A DNA stretch of 55,098 nucleotides from DATAQC01 sp051001215 (lineage in GTDB: Bacteria > Actinomycetota > Acidimicrobiia > Acidimicrobiales > AC-14), in contig JBPCNP010000010.1 in the NCBI GenBank assembly GCA_051001215.1, positions 1 to 55,098 of the forward strand. Reading direction: 5' to 3'. Below, one piece after another: positions 52,063 through 55,098 of the stretch. Numbering within the stretch: the first letter of the stretch is position 1; every line of letters starts with the position of its first letter. The notes under the pieces were generated by a model. That model made no database searches, was not told the origin of the DNA, and saw only the letters and a list, made by a program, of their open reading frames with translations. Both the position numbers and the translations under genes were made by a program.

Positions 52063-53064
52063 ATGGAGGCACGGGCCCTGTTGGCGTCAGCGGGACTGGC
52101 GCTCATCGACGATCGACGCACCCTGACTCCATCCGAGTTGGGCGTGCTGTCCCGGCTCCCCGATCAATCGGTCCCGGCCCTGGCCGCCCTCGCCCACGAG
52201 GTGCGCCTGGCCCGCTGTGGCCCGGTGGTCGAAGTGGAGGGCATCTTGTCGGCCCGCACCGGCGGTTGCCCCGAGGACTGCCACTTCTGCAGCCAGTCGG
52301 CGCTGTTCCCCACACCGGTCAAGGCCAGACGCATGCTCGACCCCGACGAGGTCCTGGCCGCGGCCGCCGAGACCGCGGCCCTGGGGGCGTCGGAGTTCTG
52401 CATCGTCGCCGCCGTCCGGGGTCCCGACGAGCGCCTCCTGGCCCAGGTCGTCGAGCTCGTGCCCCAGGTGCGCGAGCGCACCGGGCTCGACGTGGCCGTG
52501 AGCCTGGGCATCCTGTCGCCCGACCAGGCGCTGCGCCTGGCCGATGCGGGGGTGCACCGTTACAACCACAACCTGGAGACGGCGCGGTCGTTCTTCCCAT
52601 CGGTCGTCACCACCCACACCTGGGAGGAGCGGGTGGAGACGTGCCTGCTCGTGCGCCAGGTGGGCATGGAGCTCTGCTGCGGAGCGATCGTCGGTATGGG
52701 CGAGACCGACGAGCAGCGCCTGGAGCTCCTGGAAGAACTGGCCGCGGTGCACCCGGCCGAGGTCCCCGTCAACTTCCTCAACCCCCGGCCGGGAACCCCA
52801 CTCGCCGACCGCCCCCTGGTGTCGCCTCTGGCCGCGATCCGGTGGATCGCCCTGTTCCGACTGGCCCTACCCGAGGTGATCCTGCGCTATGCCGGGGGCC
52901 GCGAGCTCACGCTGCGCGATCTGCAGGCCATGGGGATGACGGCGGGCATCAACGCCCTCATCATCGGCAACTACCTGACCACCCTCGGGCGCCCGCCCGA
53001 GGCCGACCTGCGCATGCTCGAGGACCTGGGCATGCCCGTGGGAGCCCTCTCCGGCGTGCTGTGA
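52063..53064 (+). CDS. bioB: biotin synthase
   Basis: A radical SAM enzyme that inserts sulfur into dethiobiotin. 333 residues. The [4Fe-4S] cysteines are C69, C73 and C76 in GGCPEDCHFCSQSA; ADAGVHRYNHNLETARSFFPSVVTTHTWEERVETCLLVRQVGMELCCGAIVGMGE and VPVNFLNPRPGTPL follow as in BioB. ATG 52063 is preferred to the longer open frame because of the -10 hexamer 7 bases upstream and because family conservation starts there. GTGA overlap with the small zinc-ribbon gene. Confidence 0.95.
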   Translation: MEARALLASAGLALIDDRRTLTPSELGVLSRLPDQSVPALAALAHEVRLARCGPVVEVEGILSARTGGCPEDCHFCSQSALFPTPVKARRMLDPDEVLAAAAETAALGASEFCIVAAVRGPDERLLAQVVELVPQVRERTGLDVAVSLGILSPDQALRLADAGVHRYNHNLETARSFFPSVVTTHTWEERVETCLLVRQVGMELCCGAIVGMGETDEQRLELLEELAAVHPAEVPVNFLNPRPGTPLADRPLVSPLAAIRWIALFRLALPEVILRYAGGRELTLRDLQAMGMTAGINALIIGNYLTTLGRPPEADLRMLEDLGMPVGALSGVL

Positions 53065-53288
53065 GCGATCGGTGCTGCACCGGGTGTGGCCGGCCCGCCC
53101 ACCTGTGCGGCGGCTGTTCGGACGCCTACGATCCTCCCCGGTTCTGTCCCCGGTGCGGCCTGCGGCTGGCCGTGCAGGTGACCCCCACGACCTGGTCGGC
53201 ACGCTGTGCCGAGCACGGCGCCCCTTGGTCAGGATCGGCTACGGGCCACCACGGCCGAGCAGAGGATCGCCACCCGGGGGGCGACTGA
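53061..53288 (+). CDS. bsaP: BsaP-like biotin synthase auxiliary protein
   Basis: 75 residues with several CxxC pairs: CTGCG, CGGC, FCPRCGLRL, and then VQVTPTTWSARCAEHG. This matches the small protein encoded next to bioB in mycobacteria and other actinobacteria, where it is needed for biotin synthase activity. GTG 53061 overlaps the bioB stop. The last 50 bases overlap the converging beta-helix gene. Confidence 0.85.
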   Translation: MSDRCCTGCGRPAHLCGGCSDAYDPPRFCPRCGLRLAVQVTPTTWSARCAEHGAPWSGSATGHHGRAEDRHPGGD

Positions 53289-54702
53289 TCAGGCTCGCTT
53301 TGGCGACTGGTGCCGGAGCGGGGGGAACCGGCCCAACGACCTTGCCGGTTCCCCCGTTGGCCTTCACGCATCTCTGGTTCACGGTCCCGAACTGGTTGTC
53401 CGACCAGACGTTGGCGTCGCAGTGGTAATTGTCGTCGGCGGCGTCGGCTGCCACCCAGAGGATGAACGGGTCCTGAGCGTTGAGGTGTGCGATGAAGGCT
53501 TTGTCCAGGCCGTTTCCGTGAGCCTGGTTCCCCGACACGACGTGGTCGGTGACCCCCTCGTTGAGGAGGATGCCGGTCAGGCGGTTGTTGTTCGTGACAT
53601 TGCCGGTGATGGTGTTCCCACCCACGCCCACCTCGCCGCTACCGGGGAACGTGCCAACGACCTCGATGCCGCCGCCGGCGTTGTCAGACGAGGTGTTGCC
53701 GGCGATGGTGTTGCCGTAGGACAGGGTTACCTCGGTCGTTCCCGCGTTGTGCAGGAAAATGCCCGACGAGTGATAGTCGTCGAAGAAGTCCTGTACCTCG
53801 CGGGTCCTGAGGCCGGTCTGAAAGATCGAGTTGCCGACGATCTGGTTGAAACCGTTGTTGGCCTGCGGGAAGGCATTGCGGAAGGCAGTCACCATGACGC
53901 CGGCCAGCGCGCTCCTGACGATGTGGTTGCCTGCGACCGTGTTGTGGGTGGCCCCGGGCCCCTCGATGCGCACGCCCACGTCCTGCACCAACTTGCCCGC
54001 GGCTCCGACCTCGCCGGCCAGGCCACCGCAGACGGTCGCCCCGTCGCTCGCATGCTGGTTGACGATGTCGTTGTCGACCACCTCGTTGTTCGCCACGATG
54101 TTGTGGTCGGACTGGTCGATCATGGCGGCGCCCGAGTAGGGCCCGTTGCCCACGATGGTGTTGCCCACGAGCCTGTTCCCGTTCGAGCCGAGCACGGCGA
54201 TGCCGTCGCCCAGATCACAGGAAAGTCCATTGCCCGGACCGCTGGGGGGCAGGGCGTCGCGGCCCGTCACCACCCGGTAGTTCACGTTGTCGAGGGCACG
54301 GACACCCGTGATCGTGTTGCGCCCACCCCCTCTGATCGCCACGCCGGCGTCGAAGCCCCGGACCGTGCCATCCTTCAGCGTCACCCCGTGGACCTGGCGC
54401 AGAACCACCCCGGCCTGGTCCGGTCCCGAGCCGCGGGCTTCGGGATCGCCCAAGACCCGGTGCCCGTCGAGGTCGACGGTGATGTTGTCCGCGGCGATGA
54501 CCAGGCCCGTACCCGGGCACGGGCCGATGTCGGTGGTCAGTTTGGTGGTCCTGGTGATGACGGTGCCGCAACCGATGGTGGGCGCGGCAACCGCCGTACC
54601 CGCCAGTTCGATCGCCACCATCGAGAGCGCAAGGGCGAGTGCGGCCACCGCCTTCTGCACTCGTCGCCCCGCCATCGCCCCAGTCGAGGTCAACGTCGTC
54701 AA
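53239..54702 (-). CDS. secreted right-handed parallel beta-helix protein
   Basis: 487 residues. A signal peptide (AVAALALALSMVAIELAGTAVA) and then repeated strands of the pectate-lyase-like beta helix: NITVDLDGHRV, GVTLKDGTVRGFDAGVAIRGGG, NRLVGNTIVGNG, HNIVANNEVVDND, NTIAGNTSSDN, HVVSGNQAHGN. Asparagine ladders at regular spacing (about 22-25 residues) are visible. Such proteins bind or modify polysaccharides or are structural; no catalytic residues are assignable. TTG 54702 follows GGGAGG by 5 bases; ATG 54675 is also possible. The C-terminal tail is Pro/Ala-rich. Confidence 0.88.
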   Translation of the reverse strand: MTTLTSTGAMAGRRVQKAVAALALALSMVAIELAGTAVAAPTIGCGTVITRTTKLTTDIGPCPGTGLVIAADNITVDLDGHRVLGDPEARGSGPDQAGVVLRQVHGVTLKDGTVRGFDAGVAIRGGGRNTITGVRALDNVNYRVVTGRDALPPSGPGNGLSCDLGDGIAVLGSNGNRLVGNTIVGNGPYSGAAMIDQSDHNIVANNEVVDNDIVNQHASDGATVCGGLAGEVGAAGKLVQDVGVRIEGPGATHNTVAGNHIVRSALAGVMVTAFRNAFPQANNGFNQIVGNSIFQTGLRTREVQDFFDDYHSSGIFLHNAGTTEVTLSYGNTIAGNTSSDNAGGGIEVVGTFPGSGEVGVGGNTITGNVTNNNRLTGILLNEGVTDHVVSGNQAHGNGLDKAFIAHLNAQDPFILWVAADAADDNYHCDANVWSDNQFGTVNQRCVKANGGTGKVVGPVPPAPAPVAKASLISRPPGGDPLLGRGGP

Positions 54703-54883
54703 CCCGCCCTCCCGCTATCGTCGGCCGCCCTTCCGGCCGCACGGTAACACTGCCGCGATTGCCGGGGTAAGTGCGCAGGACAGGGAGCGGTACGCGTGCC
54801 TGCCCTACTCTCCACGCTCCTCCTCTCTCTACCGCGGTGGCAGGACTACTGGGCCTGCGGGTGGTAGCAGTGGCCAGAGTCCG

Positions 54884-55096
54884 CTAGGACTGGGCGGCCA
54901 TCACCGGAGTGGGGGAGTGGTCGCCGGACCTCTCGCGGGCCCGCTTTGCTTCCAGGCGACGGGCGATCGAACCCATCCGTCCGATGAACGACACCAGGCG
55001 GTCGCGGGCCTGCTCGGCCTCGGGGGACAACCCCTCGAGGTCGGTGAGCTTCCAGTGGCGCATGACGACCGGGACGAGGATCTGGTCGTGGTGCAG
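54884..55096 (-). CDS. acyl-ACP desaturase, C-terminal fragment (cut by the window end)
   Basis: The last 70 codons of a minus-strand gene: HHDQILVPVVMRHWKLTDLEGLSPEAEQARDRL and RMGSIARRLEAKRARER, ending in PTPVMAAQS. The pattern (a histidine pair, then PVVxRHWK, then an amphipathic helix) matches the C-terminal helices of soluble acyl-ACP desaturases of the DesA type, as I recall them. The catalytic carboxylate/histidine motifs would lie outside the window. Confidence 0.6.
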   Translation of the reverse strand: MHHDQILVPVVMRHWKLTDLEGLSPEAEQARDRLVSFIGRMGSIARRLEAKRARERSGDHSPTPVMAAQS

Positions 55097-55098
55097 AC

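Overview
The window is very GC-rich, and its genes are packed with 1-8 bp start/stop overlaps (ATGA and GTGA). GTG starts are common, and many -10 hexamers of the form TANNNT lie only 6-9 bases before a start codon. Together with F420-linked enzymes, a GSII glutamine synthetase, a small zinc-ribbon partner of BioB and an MshC-like ligase, this points to an actinobacterium. An Acidimicrobiia-like lineage is my inference, not something the sequence proves.

Layout. 1-2100 is a decaying patch: a possible GEVED-type C-terminal fragment, a YCII-domain remnant, one apparently intact hypothetical gene, and two paralogous secreted-protein genes that are each frameshifted by a different small indel. 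2428-13702 is housekeeping: glutamine synthetase, an MFS exporter, ispD-ispF, a small membrane protein, a MacB/FtsX-type ABC pair, an MscS channel, an F420-type oxidoreductase, YqgE, YjbQ and a HAD hydrolase. 13761-24213 holds an FmdE-family gene and then, on the minus strand, the first cobalamin cluster: cobB, a cobalamin riboswitch, cobI, cobM, cbiD, cobL, cbiG-cobJ fusion, ferredoxin, cbiC, cbiX, cbtB, cbtA. 24361-28905 carries a TlpA-like thioredoxin, a LysM protein, a second ABC exporter and a phosphodiester glycosidase. 28921-29358 is a scar of a lost 2-oxoacid:ferredoxin oxidoreductase (korAB). 29441-41339 is the second cobalamin block: cobO on the minus strand and, divergently behind a second cobalamin riboswitch, cbiZ, cobU, cobS, cbiB, cobC, cobQ, cobN and a fused ChlI/ChlD-type chelatase subunit. 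41446-55098 holds arfB, a branched-chain-amino-acid-type ABC importer built from three polypeptides (two of them fusions), an F420:NADPH oxidoreductase, an MshC/CysS-family ligase, a SpoIID protein, a GT-C-like membrane protein, bioB with a BsaP-like partner, a parallel beta-helix protein, and the 3' end of an acyl-ACP desaturase gene.

How the genes work together. The two cobalamin blocks cover cobalt uptake (CbtAB), cobalt insertion (CbiX, plus CobN with a ChlID partner), corrin-ring methylation and contraction, a,c-diamide formation, adenosylation, remodelling (CbiZ), amidation and nucleotide-loop assembly. Each block has its own riboswitch. Early-insertion (anaerobic-type) markers coexist with the aerobic-type CobN chelatase. 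I did not see a precorrin-6A reductase, a CobA-type uroporphyrinogen methyltransferase or CobT here.

The most unusual signal is two families of short GC-rich palindrome-containing repeats (units of 24-27 bp and 30 bp) that sit in frame inside linkers or at the ends of several cobalamin genes. Unrelated proteins carry the same DNA repeat, sometimes on opposite strands. This resembles, in principle, the protein-coding palindromic elements described in Rickettsia. Other notable points are a cbtA gene whose only well-placed start codon is ATC, several short tandem duplications (11, 14 and 17 bp), and a recurring leaderless-promoter arrangement.
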